DNA from: Actinobacteria bacterium UBA2184
Lineage (GTDB): Bacteria; Actinomycetota; Coriobacteriia; Anaerosomatales; Anaerosomataceae
Direction: 5' to 3'
NCBI GenBank assembly: GCA_002328745.1
Contig: DCVQ01000035.1
Coordinates: 100,802 to 140,829, forward strand
Length of the DNA stretch: 40,028 nt
Shown: piece after piece, positions 1 through 8,900 of the stretch
How positions within the stretch are numbered: position 1 is the stretch's first letter
How the letters are laid out: each line of letters begins with the position of its first letter
The notes under the pieces: generated by a model
Seen by the model: the letters and a program-made list of their open reading frames with translations, nothing else
What the model was told of the DNA's origin: nothing
Database searches by the model: none
Program-made: the position numbers and the translations under genes

Positions 1-116
1 CGGTTCGTGATGTTCCAGATGATGTCGCTCGGCCGGCCGAGCTCGGCGGCCTTGAGCGCCTTGTTCTCGACCTCGGACAGCGGGCCGTCGAAAAAGAGCG
101 AGCGGACGTGCGCCAT
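1..116 (-). CDS. N-terminal part of an unknown protein (cut by window edge)
   Basis: Only the first 39 codons are inside the window; the gene continues beyond base 1. The start is an ATG at 114-116, preceded on the minus strand by a strong AGGAGG ribosome-binding site (about 123-128), which makes the start secure. The visible peptide begins MAHVRSLFFDGPLSEVENKA and continues with a charged helix and an aromatic stretch ending in WNITNR. It has no signal peptide or membrane segment. I do not recognise the family from this fragment. It is transcribed divergently from the zinc-ribbon operon to its right. Confidence 0.7.
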   Translation of the reverse strand, partial: MAHVRSLFFDGPLSEVENKALKAAELGRPSDIIWNITN

Positions 117-343
117 GCGTGTGCCTCCTAGAGGAGCGATGCGTGCGGCCCCGTACCGGCGAGGCGATGTGACGAACCCTAACAGGGTAGCACCGTGCAA
201 GGGTCGCGCCAAACGAGACGGGTCCTGCCTGGCGAGCGTGCGCGGCGGCGAAGCAGCGTCGGGGTTTTCGCCATATCGCGCGCGCGGGAGGGCGTAGTAC
301 GATTGCGCCATCACGGCGGCGGTCATGGAGTGGGGTGGGCTGC

Positions 344-1486
344 ATGGCTCTTGCGGGGTGGTGCGCACAGTGCGGCGCCTGGACGTGGGTCAGAGCCGAC
401 GGTTCATGTGCGATCGGACACGCGCCCTCAAGCGTCTCGAACGTGTACGAAGCCGGCGAGCCGACGTCCGCGGCGCCCGCCGCCTCCGCGCCGGCTGCGA
501 GCGCCCCTTCCCGCGACATCGCGTACGACGAGGCCGCGGATGCGGTGCTCATCTCGGGCAGCGATCTCGCCGCAGCGGTCGCTTCGTCGGGCATCGCGTC
601 CGGCGCTCTCGCTCCCGCGCTCGGATTCGTTCCCGCGCATGACGCATCGGCCCGACTGGACGGCGTCGGGGGCCGGGCCGCCGAGATCCTCGACCACGCG
701 GTGGCGGCGCTCGCCGATCCGGCCCGTTCGGCGTACGTGCAGTTCGCGGTCGCCGACGAGTCCGTGGGACGGCTCGTGCTCGCGTGGGACCGGGCGATGG
801 AGCGTGTGGCCGTCGTTGCGCGGCGCGGAGACGAGGCGACGCTTGCGCTGCGTTCGCCCGAGGAGGTCTTCGGGCTGCTCGGCGGGGCCATCGGTCTTGA
901 GGGGGCGCTCGAGCCCCTCGACGTGCGGCTCGCTGTGGGCGCCACCGAGGCGATCGTCTTCGTGGCGGTCGCCGACACGCTGCGTCGTGGGCGCCTCGAC
1001 TCGCTGATGACCCACACGTCGCCCCCGGCGTCGTTCACCGCCGAGCAGGTGACGGCCACGCTCGCGGCGGCCGATGCCGAGGACTTCCGCTGGGCGCTTC
1101 AGATGCTCGACAAGGTCGCGCCCTTCCGCGCGAGCGCCCTGCCGTCGACGACGTCGGTGGCCCGCGCGCTCGGCGAGCTCGTCAAGGCCGGCCTGCTCAC
1201 CATCACGCCGGCCGACACGTCGTCCGTGGCGCTCTACGGACTCGGCGATGCGGCCGTGGCTGCATGCGACGCATGGACGCACGAGATAGGGCGGCTCGCC
1301 ATCACGGTGAGCGGTGCGCGAGACGGGGCGGTCGTGCGCGAGACGCTGCTCGTGGTGCGCGACGCCCAGCGCCTGTGGCTCGTCGACATCGCCGAAGGCG
1401 GCGGCGCGATATCCTGCCTGGGCGTGCCGGAGGCGCAGCTGCTGCTGCAGACCGTGTCGGGTGTCGCGCTCCCCGATAACGGATAG
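344..1486 (+). CDS. Zinc-ribbon protein with winged-helix-like region, function unknown
   Basis: A protein of about 380 residues. The N-terminus carries a compact zinc-ribbon-like motif: WCAQCG, then a Cys about 13 residues later followed by IGH, so three Cys and one His could bind a metal. An Ala/Pro-rich linker follows (about residues 35-60), then a mixed alpha/beta domain without known motifs. Around residues 230-315 there is a helical stretch resembling a winged helix (SVARALGELVKAGLLTITP), typical of bacterial regulators. The start is ambiguous: GTG at 335 or ATG at 344; ATG is preferred because it sits just before the ribbon, with GGGGTGGG upstream. It lies 18 bases before the large membrane protein and is probably co-transcribed with it, so a role with that protein (regulation or assembly) is likely but unproven. 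No signal peptide, so cytoplasmic. Confidence 0.75.
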   Translation: MALAGWCAQCGAWTWVRADGSCAIGHAPSSVSNVYEAGEPTSAAPAASAPAASAPSRDIAYDEAADAVLISGSDLAAAVASSGIASGALAPALGFVPAHDASARLDGVGGRAAEILDHAVAALADPARSAYVQFAVADESVGRLVLAWDRAMERVAVVARRGDEATLALRSPEEVFGLLGGAIGLEGALEPLDVRLAVGATEAIVFVAVADTLRRGRLDSLMTHTSPPASFTAEQVTATLAAADAEDFRWALQMLDKVAPFRASALPSTTSVARALGELVKAGLLTITPADTSSVALYGLGDAAVAACDAWTHEIGRLAITVSGARDGAVVRETLLVVRDAQRLWLVDIAEGGGAISCLGVPEAQLLLQTVSGVALPDNG

Positions 1487-1504
1487 CCGGGAGAGGCGGG
1501 CGTC

Positions 1505-4500
1505 GTGGACGCGCTGTTCGCGGTCATCTCGGTAGCGGGCATGCTGCTGCTCGTCGCGAGCATCGGCCTGCAGGTCGCCACCTACGCGAAGAAGCGCCCG
1601 GTGCGCCCCATCGCGATCCTGCTCGGGCAGAGCGCGTCCCTCCTCTCGATGATCGTCTTCTCGGTCGTGCTGCAGAGGCCGCCGGATCCCATCGCCTGGG
1701 TGGCGATACTCCTGGCCGGCACGGCGGCCGGTATCGCGTACGGCAAGCTCGTGCGGCTGGAGCGCACCCCTGCCGGCATCGTGATGAGTTACACGCTGCC
1801 GTGGCTGCTGGTGTGGGGAGCGCTGCTCGCGTTCACGCAGGGCTCGACGGTCTTCACGAGCACCGTGCCGTGGATCGTGTACAGCGTCGCCATCTTCAAC
1901 ATGGCGATGAATCTCGGCATGAACGGGCGCGTCATCGCGCGGTACCGGGGGCTGAGGGCGACAGGCATCGCGGCAGCGATGCTGATCGTCGTGCTGCTCG
2001 GCGCCGGCGTCGCCCTCGGACCGGGTGCGACGCGGGAGGCGTTGGCGACCGAATCCGTCTACTCGTCTGAGCACGGCGCCATAGCGTCTGAGGAGGAGAT
2101 ACCCGGGCCGCTCCAGCAGCTCGTGTCGGGTCTCCCGCTTGTAGATGAGGAGGGCGATGGCTACATCCTCGTGTACAACCTCACCAGTTCGCCGTACTCG
2201 GGACGCGAGGTAGTGGCAGTGACGTTCCAGGTGGGCGGAAGCGACGAGACCTGGGTGAGAGTCGAGGTGTACCGCTCGGCGAACGAGGCGTCCGCCGAGT
2301 ACGCCGAGGTGTGGGCGGGCAACGAGTACTACGGGACAGCGGGTGCGGCGATCGTCCAGTGCGACCCGCCCGACTCTGCGTACTTCGGGCAGATCGTGTC
2401 GTCGGCCGGCACCCTCGACCCCGACGAGGTGTTCGCGCTCATCGGGGCGGGTCCGTGGGGCGGCACCGATCCGGGCACCGACCCCGGCACCGACCCGGGC
2501 ACCGACCCCGGCACCGACCCGGGCACCGACCCCGGCACCGATCGCGACGACGATGACGACCGCGACCGCACCCGCGGCAGAACCACCGGCAGCATCTACG
2601 ACAACGACCCCGTTGAGCCGGGCACCACGGCGGCGGGCATCGGTCTCTCGAACCTCGTCCTGCTGCTCGGCTCGCTCGGGCAGTACCTCATCACCGCGAA
2701 GCGACCGGGTAGCGCGCCGCTTGCGGGCGGCTTCCCACCGGGCGGTTTCCCGCCTGCCGGTGCAACGGCCGCGCAGCCGCCTTCGGGGACGCCGACAGGC
2801 GACGGGCGGGTGTGGTACCAGGCGCCGTGGGACGAGGGCGGCCCGGTACCCACCGATCCCGCGGTGATCGCGGACATCGAGAACAAGCGGCGCCAGGGGC
2901 TGATCTACTCCAGGACCGACGGCTGGGTGACCAACGAGCAGGCGAACGCGAACGAGGCGCTGCGGCGACGCCAGAGCGCGATCGACCGTGCGGAGTCCGA
3001 CGCGATGGCCGCCGGCTTCCACGCGCGCATCCAGGCGGCGCGCGACGCGCAGGAGGCCGCGCGGCAGGCGCGCAAGAACCTCAACCGCGAGTACACGATC
3101 TTCCTCGAGATGCGCGAGGCGGAGAAGGCGCACGCCGAGGCGATGGTCGAACTCGCGAGCGCCGACCGGCGGGCCCGGCTGTGGGGGTGGGCCGGGACGG
3201 CGGGCGACCTGGCGGCCACGGGCGCCGGCATCTTCGGCGGGCCGCTCGGCATCGCGGCGCGCGCAGGCTACCGCACGCTCAAGGGCACCGCGGGCGGGCT
3301 TGGCACCGCCCTTGCGGACGAGGCGGGCTGGGGCGAGACGAACAAGCGGATGTTCCTCGGCACCGAGAAGGGAGCGACCACGGCGGTCGGCGAGATGGCG
3401 GTGGACGGTGCGGTGCGCTGGGCGTTCGGCATGCCGCCGATGTTCCCCAAGACGCCCGCGCCGCCCGTGGTGCCGCCGGCGCTCCTGAGGCCCAAGGCGG
3501 TCCTGAAGCAGGTGCTCGGCGAGGCCGACGAGATCGCGAAGACCAAGGGCATCGATGCGGCCGCGAAGGCCGTCGATCCCAAGAAGGTGCTCGACCTCTA
3601 CAAGAATGGCGGCATGCAAACGCTCGGCGAGCTTGAGAAGGCGGGCGCGATCTCATCGGCCGAGGCGCAGGTGATCCGGAAGGTGCTGGCCAGGGAGGTC
3701 GGCGGTGCCGTGACCGAGGGTGCGAAAGACGCGACGGCCGCCTTCGCGGGCAAGACCGGCGTGCACCTCAAGGAAGTGCTCGTGGGCGATTCCGGCTCCT
3801 CGGCCGCAGGCCGGGCGGGGTCGGTGGTCACCGACGCCGACCGCACCGTGATGGGCGTCTTCGACCCCGGCGACCTTGCCGAATACGCAGCGAAGAACGG
3901 CATCTCGAAGGCCGAGGCGGCCACGCGGCTCAACCAGCAGCTCACGCAGGAGTTCGAGAAGCGGGTGAGCGGGCAGCTGGCGAGCAAGGGGGTCACAGCC
4001 GAGGACGTGGGCTTCAAGGGCTACGCGGGCTTCGGCTCGAAGGCCGGCCCCGCCGACTCTTACGCGGCGGGCTTCACGCGCACGCGCCAGGCGGTGCAGG
4101 GCGAAACGCTCGTGGTGCGCCCGGACGGCACGACCTACCGCGCGGGACGCGACGCGATCCTCGATGCGGAGGGTCTCTCCGCACGTGCGACGGGTGCGCC
4201 GATGCCGCCCGCGCAGCCGAGCGTGCCGCTCTCGGAGTTCACCCAGCTCGGCGGACAGCAGATAAAGGCGCTCGTGGAGCACGCCGACCCGAAGAGCGTG
4301 GCGAAGGCGATGGACCGCGTCGCCTACCTGGCGGGCCGGTCGGGCGTGCCGGTGGACGCGACGGCCGCCGCAGCGGCACGCGAGATAGCCCGCAACCCGC
4401 AGCAGATCGCACGGACGCTCGAGCGGTTCGGCCTCACCGAGGAGGCGTTCCGGCAGCGTTCGATGGCGGCCGCCGACAAGCTCCTCGCCGGCATCGAGCG

Positions 4501-4522
4501 TGCCGATTTCGGGAGGCAGTGA
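1505..4522 (+). CDS. Large multi-domain membrane protein with GTDP repeat, function unknown
   Basis: 1005 residues from a GTG start with GGAGAGG upstream. Visible order: six hydrophobic segments in residues 1-172; a probably extracytoplasmic globular part (about 175-318); seven Gly-Thr-Asp-Pro units (about 319-347); an Asp/Arg-rich spacer; one more hydrophobic segment near 376-396; a Gly/Pro-rich linker; a long charged helix likely to form a coiled coil (about 470-560); a glycine-rich hydrophobic patch; and a soluble C-terminal region of about 400 residues. In the last region the stretch GSSAAGRAGSVVTDAD resembles the nucleotidyltransferase signature GSx(A)xG..SDxD, but is one residue longer than the usual spacing. 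The architecture (membrane anchor, repeat linker, coiled coil, enzymatic-looking tail) recalls surface or effector-type proteins. I do not recognise the family and assign no function. Confidence 0.8.
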   Translation: MDALFAVISVAGMLLLVASIGLQVATYAKKRPVRPIAILLGQSASLLSMIVFSVVLQRPPDPIAWVAILLAGTAAGIAYGKLVRLERTPAGIVMSYTLPWLLVWGALLAFTQGSTVFTSTVPWIVYSVAIFNMAMNLGMNGRVIARYRGLRATGIAAAMLIVVLLGAGVALGPGATREALATESVYSSEHGAIASEEEIPGPLQQLVSGLPLVDEEGDGYILVYNLTSSPYSGREVVAVTFQVGGSDETWVRVEVYRSANEASAEYAEVWAGNEYYGTAGAAIVQCDPPDSAYFGQIVSSAGTLDPDEVFALIGAGPWGGTDPGTDPGTDPGTDPGTDPGTDPGTDRDDDDDRDRTRGRTTGSIYDNDPVEPGTTAAGIGLSNLVLLLGSLGQYLITAKRPGSAPLAGGFPPGGFPPAGATAAQPPSGTPTGDGRVWYQAPWDEGGPVPTDPAVIADIENKRRQGLIYSRTDGWVTNEQANANEALRRRQSAIDRAESDAMAAGFHARIQAARDAQEAARQARKNLNREYTIFLEMREAEKAHAEAMVELASADRRARLWGWAGTAGDLAATGAGIFGGPLGIAARAGYRTLKGTAGGLGTALADEAGWGETNKRMFLGTEKGATTAVGEMAVDGAVRWAFGMPPMFPKTPAPPVVPPALLRPKAVLKQVLGEADEIAKTKGIDAAAKAVDPKKVLDLYKNGGMQTLGELEKAGAISSAEAQVIRKVLAREVGGAVTEGAKDATAAFAGKTGVHLKEVLVGDSGSSAAGRAGSVVTDADRTVMGVFDPGDLAEYAAKNGISKAEAATRLNQQLTQEFEKRVSGQLASKGVTAEDVGFKGYAGFGSKAGPADSYAAGFTRTRQAVQGETLVVRPDGTTYRAGRDAILDAEGLSARATGAPMPPAQPSVPLSEFTQLGGQQIKALVEHADPKSVAKAMDRVAYLAGRSGVPVDATAAAAAREIARNPQQIARTLERFGLTEEAFRQRSMAAADKLLAGIERADFGRQ
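2461..2544 (+). repeat. Seven tandem 12-bp units encoding GTDP
   Basis: Seven in-frame copies of a 12-bp unit, GGCACCGAYCCS with the last one diverging after GAT. The proline codon alternates CCG/CCC between successive units, so the real duplication unit appears to be 24 bp. The repeat encodes a flexible acidic linker between the extracytoplasmic part and the later membrane segment of the host protein. Such near-perfect tracts can change copy number by slippage. Confidence 0.95.
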
Positions 4523-4598
4523 CCCGGTAGGCAGCGGCCAGCGCACGACGGGACGAGCGTGCGGCTCTCAGGGCGTGTGCAGGCGTGCGGCGCGACCC

Positions 4599-5456
4599 TC
4601 AGGCGAGCGTGCGCCACCACCCGGCGTGCTCGTGGACGTAGAACTCGATCGCGCCCCTGCCGAGCAGCTCGCCGAGGTAGCCCTTCACCGTGGTGACCGC
4701 GAGCCAGTACGCAGCGGCGTTCTCGGCGAGCCCGCGGCGCTCGCTCACGAACGCCACCGCCTGCTCGGTGGTGAGGCCGTCGCGCAGCCCCTCGAGCAGC
4801 AGCGTCTCGATCGCTTTCACCTGCCCGAGGTGGAAGTCCACGTGGCGCGGGGCCTCATCGCGCGTGACCGGGCGGCCGTGCGCGGGCACCACCCACTCGC
4901 AGCCGGTGGCGGCGATCGTGCCGAGCGACGCGGCCACCATGCCGGGGTCGATCGCGTAGGGAAGCGGGTGCTGCTGCCACAGATCGCTCAGGTACAGGGC
5001 GTCGCCGGTGAAGAGCACCCCGTCCCGCGTGAGGAAGCCGTGATGCCCGAGGGTGTGCCCCGGCAGCGCTATCGGCGTGGCGCGCGCATCGTCCCAGTCC
5101 TCGAGGTAGCCATCCACCGCGCAGGGGACGCCCCGGAACAGACGCGTGGTCATCTCGTCGCTCGGCTTGGCCCAGCTGAACATCCCGCGGATGTTGATGT
5201 CAGGGTTCTCCACGAGCGCGGCATCGTCACGCGCCGCGAGCACGCGGGCACCGGCGTCACGCAGCACGTGCGCTATCGAGAAGTGGTCGGCGTGACCGTG
5301 GGTGATCGCGAGCGTGTCGAGGGGCACGCCCACGTACGCTTCCTCGTCCCCCGTGGTGTCGATGCCGAGCCCGTCCAGGTAGCCGGCGTTCGTCAGCCCC
5401 GGCACCACGTAGGTGTCGCCGGCAAGGCGGGTGGCGTTCTCGGGGTACTCGGGCAT
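4599..5456 (-). CDS. Metallo-beta-lactamase-fold hydrolase
   Basis: 285 residues, the usual length for single-domain MBL hydrolases. The metal-binding motif HGHADH is at residues 53-58, followed by LPGHTLGHHG (third His), FTGDALYL (bridging Asp) and VPAHGRP (last His), so the two-metal site looks complete. The substrate cannot be read from sequence; relatives include glyoxalase-II-like and quorum-lactone hydrolases. The C-terminal helical segment (about 215-285) resembles the extra domain of hydrolases acting on acyl or phosphate esters. The ATG lacks a Shine-Dalgarno sequence, but a CATACT element ends 6 bases before it, which could make the message leaderless. It faces the large membrane protein tail-to-tail across 76 bases. 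The stretch before HGHADH is short compared with many family members. Confidence 0.9.
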   Translation of the reverse strand: MPEYPENATRLAGDTYVVPGLTNAGYLDGLGIDTTGDEEAYVGVPLDTLAITHGHADHFSIAHVLRDAGARVLAARDDAALVENPDINIRGMFSWAKPSDEMTTRLFRGVPCAVDGYLEDWDDARATPIALPGHTLGHHGFLTRDGVLFTGDALYLSDLWQQHPLPYAIDPGMVAASLGTIAATGCEWVVPAHGRPVTRDEAPRHVDFHLGQVKAIETLLLEGLRDGLTTEQAVAFVSERRGLAENAAAYWLAVTTVKGYLGELLGRGAIEFYVHEHAGWWRTLA

Positions 5457-5628
5457 GGGGACAGTATGGCACTACCGCCGAGGGCACGCGTCGGCGCCAC
5501 GGCAGGCGCAGTCCTTCATTCGCGCTCCCCGGCTCGCTTCGGCACGCCACTCGCTTGCAGTGCGGATACGGGCGAACGCCCCAGGACGCGAGTAACGCGT
5601 ACCGTGACCGCGAGGAGGTGATCCAGCG

Positions 5629-5670
5629 TTGAGTAGCCATTGCATCGCTGTGGAGGTGTCCACCTCGTAG
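5629..5670 (+). CDS. Possible leader peptide MSSHCIAVEVSTS behind an extreme Shine-Dalgarno
   Basis: A 13-codon ORF from TTG to TAG. Ten bases before it lies GGAGG, as part of GGAGGTGATCCAGC (5614-5627), which is complementary to the last 14 bases of a typical bacterial 16S rRNA 3' end (from GCTGG through CACCTCC). This is far longer than a normal ribosome-binding site. The peptide contains IAVEV, which resembles the IAVVE segment of the ErmA-type macrolide stalling leader as I remember it; that similarity is suggestive only. The codons ATC-GCT-GT (5644-5651) can pair with ACAGCGAT at 5719-5726. CACCTC at 5661-5666 can pair with GAGGTG of the ribosome-binding site. No intact resistance gene follows, so the regulated gene is unclear. 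Confidence 0.45.
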   Translation: MSSHCIAVEVSTS

Positions 5671-5706
5671 GACGGCGCGCAAGCGCTCCTGCAACCGGGA
5701 CGAATG

Positions 5707-5725
5707 TCGCTGTCTGACACAGCGA
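5707..5725 (+). promoter_or_regulatory. Switchable hairpin of the leader region
   Basis: TCGCTGT (5707-5713) and ACAGCGA (5719-5725) form a perfect 7-bp stem with a 5-base loop. The same TCGCTGT occurs inside the leader ORF (5645-5651), so the right arm has two mutually exclusive partners, as in attenuators. Confidence 0.45.
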
Positions 5726-5727
5726 TG

Positions 5728-5760
5728 GGAGAGGGTCGCCGCACGCTGGCGGCCCTCTTC
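5728..5760 (+). terminator. Strong GC hairpin, attenuator-like
   Basis: 5728-5740 pairs with 5748-5760: a 13-bp stem including two or so G-U pairs and a 7-base loop (GCACGCT). It directly follows the switchable hairpin. No T-run follows, so termination is plausible for a GC-rich actinobacterium but not certain. Confidence 0.4.
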
Positions 5761-5787
5761 GCGTGCGGGAGCGAACGGGCTTGCCAC

Positions 5788-5895
5788 GATGCGTGCGCGG
5801 ACGTCCTCGTCACCGGTGATCGACACCTGCTCGCGCTCACCATCCCAGGGCTGCGGATCGCGAGACCGGCGGAGATCGTCGACGAGTCGGACTGA
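5788..5895 (+). pseudogene. C-terminal remnant of a PIN-domain toxin
   Basis: The frame ends with ADVLVTGDRHLLAL, then IPGLRIARPAEIVDE and a stop. ADxxVTGDxxLL is the typical last catalytic segment of PIN-domain ribonucleases (VapC-like or PF13470-like), where Asp of TGD helps bind metal. The rest of the domain, including the first catalytic Asp and the central Glu, is absent; upstream codons in the frame are unrelated and cross the strong hairpin. No antitoxin gene is present. I read this as the tail of a deleted toxin-antitoxin module that marks a recombination-prone spot just before the restriction-modification gene. Confidence 0.55.
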
Positions 5896-5992
5896 CAGGA
5901 AGGCGCACGGGAGGCTGCGTGCGAAGAGCAAGCGTCTACTGTCGGTGTCGCCTGCTATCCTGGAGGGGTTCAGGTGACGGGAGGAGTCGCTT

Positions 5993-8900
5993 GTGCGCGA
6001 TCCGGTAGAGGTCTACTTCACCACTCTGCGCGATATCCGCACCTCAGGCGCGGGGGTCGCCGAGACAAGCTACTACCCGGCGTTCCAGGCGCTGCTCACG
6101 TCGATCGGTTCCGGCCTCAAGCCGAAGGTCACGGCGATCATCAACCTGCGCAACACGGGAGCGGGCATCCCTGACGGCGGACTGTTCACCGCTCAGCAGC
6201 TGAAGGGCTGGGAGCCAGGTTCTGATACCCTCTTCGGCCAGATTCCCGGGCGCGGTGCCATCGAGGTGAAGAGCCCGGCCGAGGACGCGCTGGCCACGGC
6301 CGAAGGCGAACAGGTGACCCGGTACGTGGAGCGTTACGGCCTCGTGCTCGTCACCAACCTGCGCGACTTCGTGCTCGTGGGCCGCGCTGCCAGCGGTACC
6401 GGAACACGCGTCCTCGAGACGCTGCGGCTGTCCGAGACCGAGGCGGGCTTCTGGGCGCGCGTGTGGGAGCCGCATAAGTACGCCGAGGCCGCGAGCGAGG
6501 GCCTCACTGAGTTCCTCCAGCGCGTGCTGCTCCACAACGCGCCGCTCTCCGATCCCAGGGACCTCGCCTGGTTCCTCGCGAGCTACGCGCGCACCGCACG
6601 TCTGCGCCTTGAGCAGAAGCACGAACTTCCCGCGCTTGACGCGCTGCGCTCTCAGCTCGAAGACGCGCTGGGTCTCAAGTTCGAGGGCGAGCGTGGCGAT
6701 CACTTCTTCCGCTCCACACTCGTGCAGACACTGTTCTACGGCATGTTCGCCGCCTGGGTGCTTTGGGCGCGCGACCGTGACCGCACCGAGGAGATCCCGT
6801 GGGAGAGCCGCTTCCAGTGGGAGACGGCGACGGCCACCCTTCACGTGCCGATGGTCTACGAACTCTTCCGCCAGTTCGCCGATGTGAGGCAGCTCGGCGC
6901 GCTCGGCATCTCCGAGGTGCTGGAATGGGCCGAAGAGGTGCTCTGGCGCATCGACCGCGCCGCGTTCTTCGAGAAGTTCGAAGAGCACCACGCGGTGCAG
7001 TACTTCTACGAGCCGTTCCTCGAGGCGTTCGACCCGCAGCTGCGCAAGGAGCTCGGGGTCTGGTACACGCCGGACGAGGTCGTGAAGTACATGGTGGCGC
7101 GCGTGGACTGGGCGCTTCGCGAGAAGCTGGGCATCGCCGACGGCCTGGCCGACCCGAGCGTGGTGGTGCTCGACCCGTGCTGCGGCACCGGCGCCTACCT
7201 CGTGCAAGTGCTCCGCACGATTGACGAGACGCTCACTGCCAAGGGCGCCGACGCACTTACCCGCAACGACGTGAAGCGCGCCGCGCTCGAGCGCGTGATC
7301 GGCTTCGAAATCATGCCGGCGCCATTCGTGGTGGCACACCTGCAGATGGGCATCCTGCTCGCCGAACTCGGCGTGCCGCTCAAGGACGCCGACGAGCGCG
7401 CCGCCATCTACCTCACCAACGCGCTCACCGGCTGGGGCGACCGCGCAACTGAGCCTCCGAAGGAGAAGCGCGGCGTTGAGGGGCAGCTCCACTCGACGCT
7501 GCTCTTCCCGGAGTTCGCCGAGGAGCGCGATGCCGCCGACCGCATCAAGCGTGAGGAGAAGATCCTCGTGGTGATCGGCAACCCGCCGTACAACGGGTAC
7601 GCGGGTGTCGCGCAGGACGAAGAGGCGGAGCTGGTGGCGCCCTACAAGACGGGGCTTGTCGAGTGGGGCATCAAGAAGAATTATCTCGACGATTTGTATG
7701 TGAGATTCATGCGCCTTGCTGAGAGGCAGATTGCGGAGCGTACCGGCAAGGGAGTCGTCTGCTACATCAGCAACTTCTCATGGCTGTCCGATCCATCCGC
7801 TGTGCTCCTGCGGCGGTCGCTGCTTGAGAGCTTCGACTCAATCATCGTCGACTCGCTCAACGGTGACAGCAGGGAGACCGGTAAGCGGGCGCCAGACGGG
7901 AGTCCGGACCCTAGCATCTTCTCGGGCGCCTCAAGCGCACAGGGCATCCAAGTCGGCACGGCAATCGCGACGATGATCGCGGGCTCCAACTCCCCAGGTG
8001 GCCCGTCTTATCGGGATCTGTGGGGACCTGCGAAGCGAAGTCAGTTGCTCAAGGAGGCCACCGAAGTGCCCGCCTTGCGAGAATACGCCCGCCTTGAACC
8101 CGACGCGGAGAATCGCTACGCGCTCCGTCCGTTTACGAGCGCGCGGGCATACAATACCTGGCCTTCGCTTGCCGATCTTGCGGAAACCCCGCCAAGCCTT
8201 GGGCTGAACGAGAACCGCGCGGGAGCGCTGGTCGACACTGACCGTGATGCACTGCTCGACAGGATGAGGACATACCTTAACGGAGATGTTGAGACATCCT
8301 CGCTGCCGCACACTCTAGCGGGGCTCACGCGATCTTGGGCACGTTTCGATCCCGCCGGCACCAGGAAGCGTCTTCTCGAGATCGGCCTGGACGAGTCGCG
8401 CGTCATCCCCTTCATGGCGAAGCCGTTCGATACGCAGTGGGCATACGCCGAACCGCGATTCAAGCTTTGGAATGAATCTCGTGGGCGCCTCCTCGCGCGA
8501 ACGTCCCCGGGTACGCGCTCCATCCTGGCACGTGCCCGCGCGCCCCGCGCGCTTGACGGTGCTCCTGTGACCGTGTTCACCGGCGTCGCTGATCAACATG
8601 CGCTGCACAAGGACGCGTACCTGATTCCACTCGAACTCAGCGTTCCAAGCGATTCTCTTCTGGCGGCGGACTCAGGTGGGCCGAACCTCTCGGCGCCTGC
8701 GCTCGCATACATGAGGGCGCACAGCATGAGCGCCGACACCGCGTCACGCATCTGGACTCATGTTCTTGCAGTCGCCTACTCTCCTGCCTACCAGACTGAG
8801 AATGCGGATGCTATCCGGTCAGACTGGCCTCGAATACCGATGCCCGCTGACTCTCAGGCGCTCGTCAAGTCCGCTGCACTGGGCGAACAGATCATGCTTC

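Larger units (their letters stand above)
5457..5992. other. Intergenic region with leader/attenuator and toxin remnant
   Basis: No intact ordinary gene lies here. From left to right it holds the upstream region of the MBL hydrolase, a very long Shine-Dalgarno match (5612-5627) with a 13-codon leader ORF, two hairpins (5707-5725 and 5728-5760), a reading frame ending like a PIN-domain toxin (to 5895), and the GGGAGGAG ribosome-binding site of the restriction-modification gene. Confidence 0.7.

Noticed and set aside
2461..2544. CRISPR-like or satellite repeat
   Set aside because: Units are 12 bp, in frame, without spacers; it is a coding repeat.
428..3619. Antisense open frame of 1063 codons opposite the zinc-ribbon and membrane-protein genes
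   Set aside because: Very Arg/His-rich, no domain, no ribosome-binding site; a GC-bias shadow of the plus-strand genes. The long antisense frame at 11158-13698 and the second plus frame at 17357-20620 are rejected for the same reason.
5614..5627. Fragment of a 16S rRNA gene (antisense)
   Set aside because: The match ends sharply at both sides: the neighbouring bases do not continue as 16S sequence (no CGCAGGTTCC to the right). A ribosome-binding site is the simpler reading.
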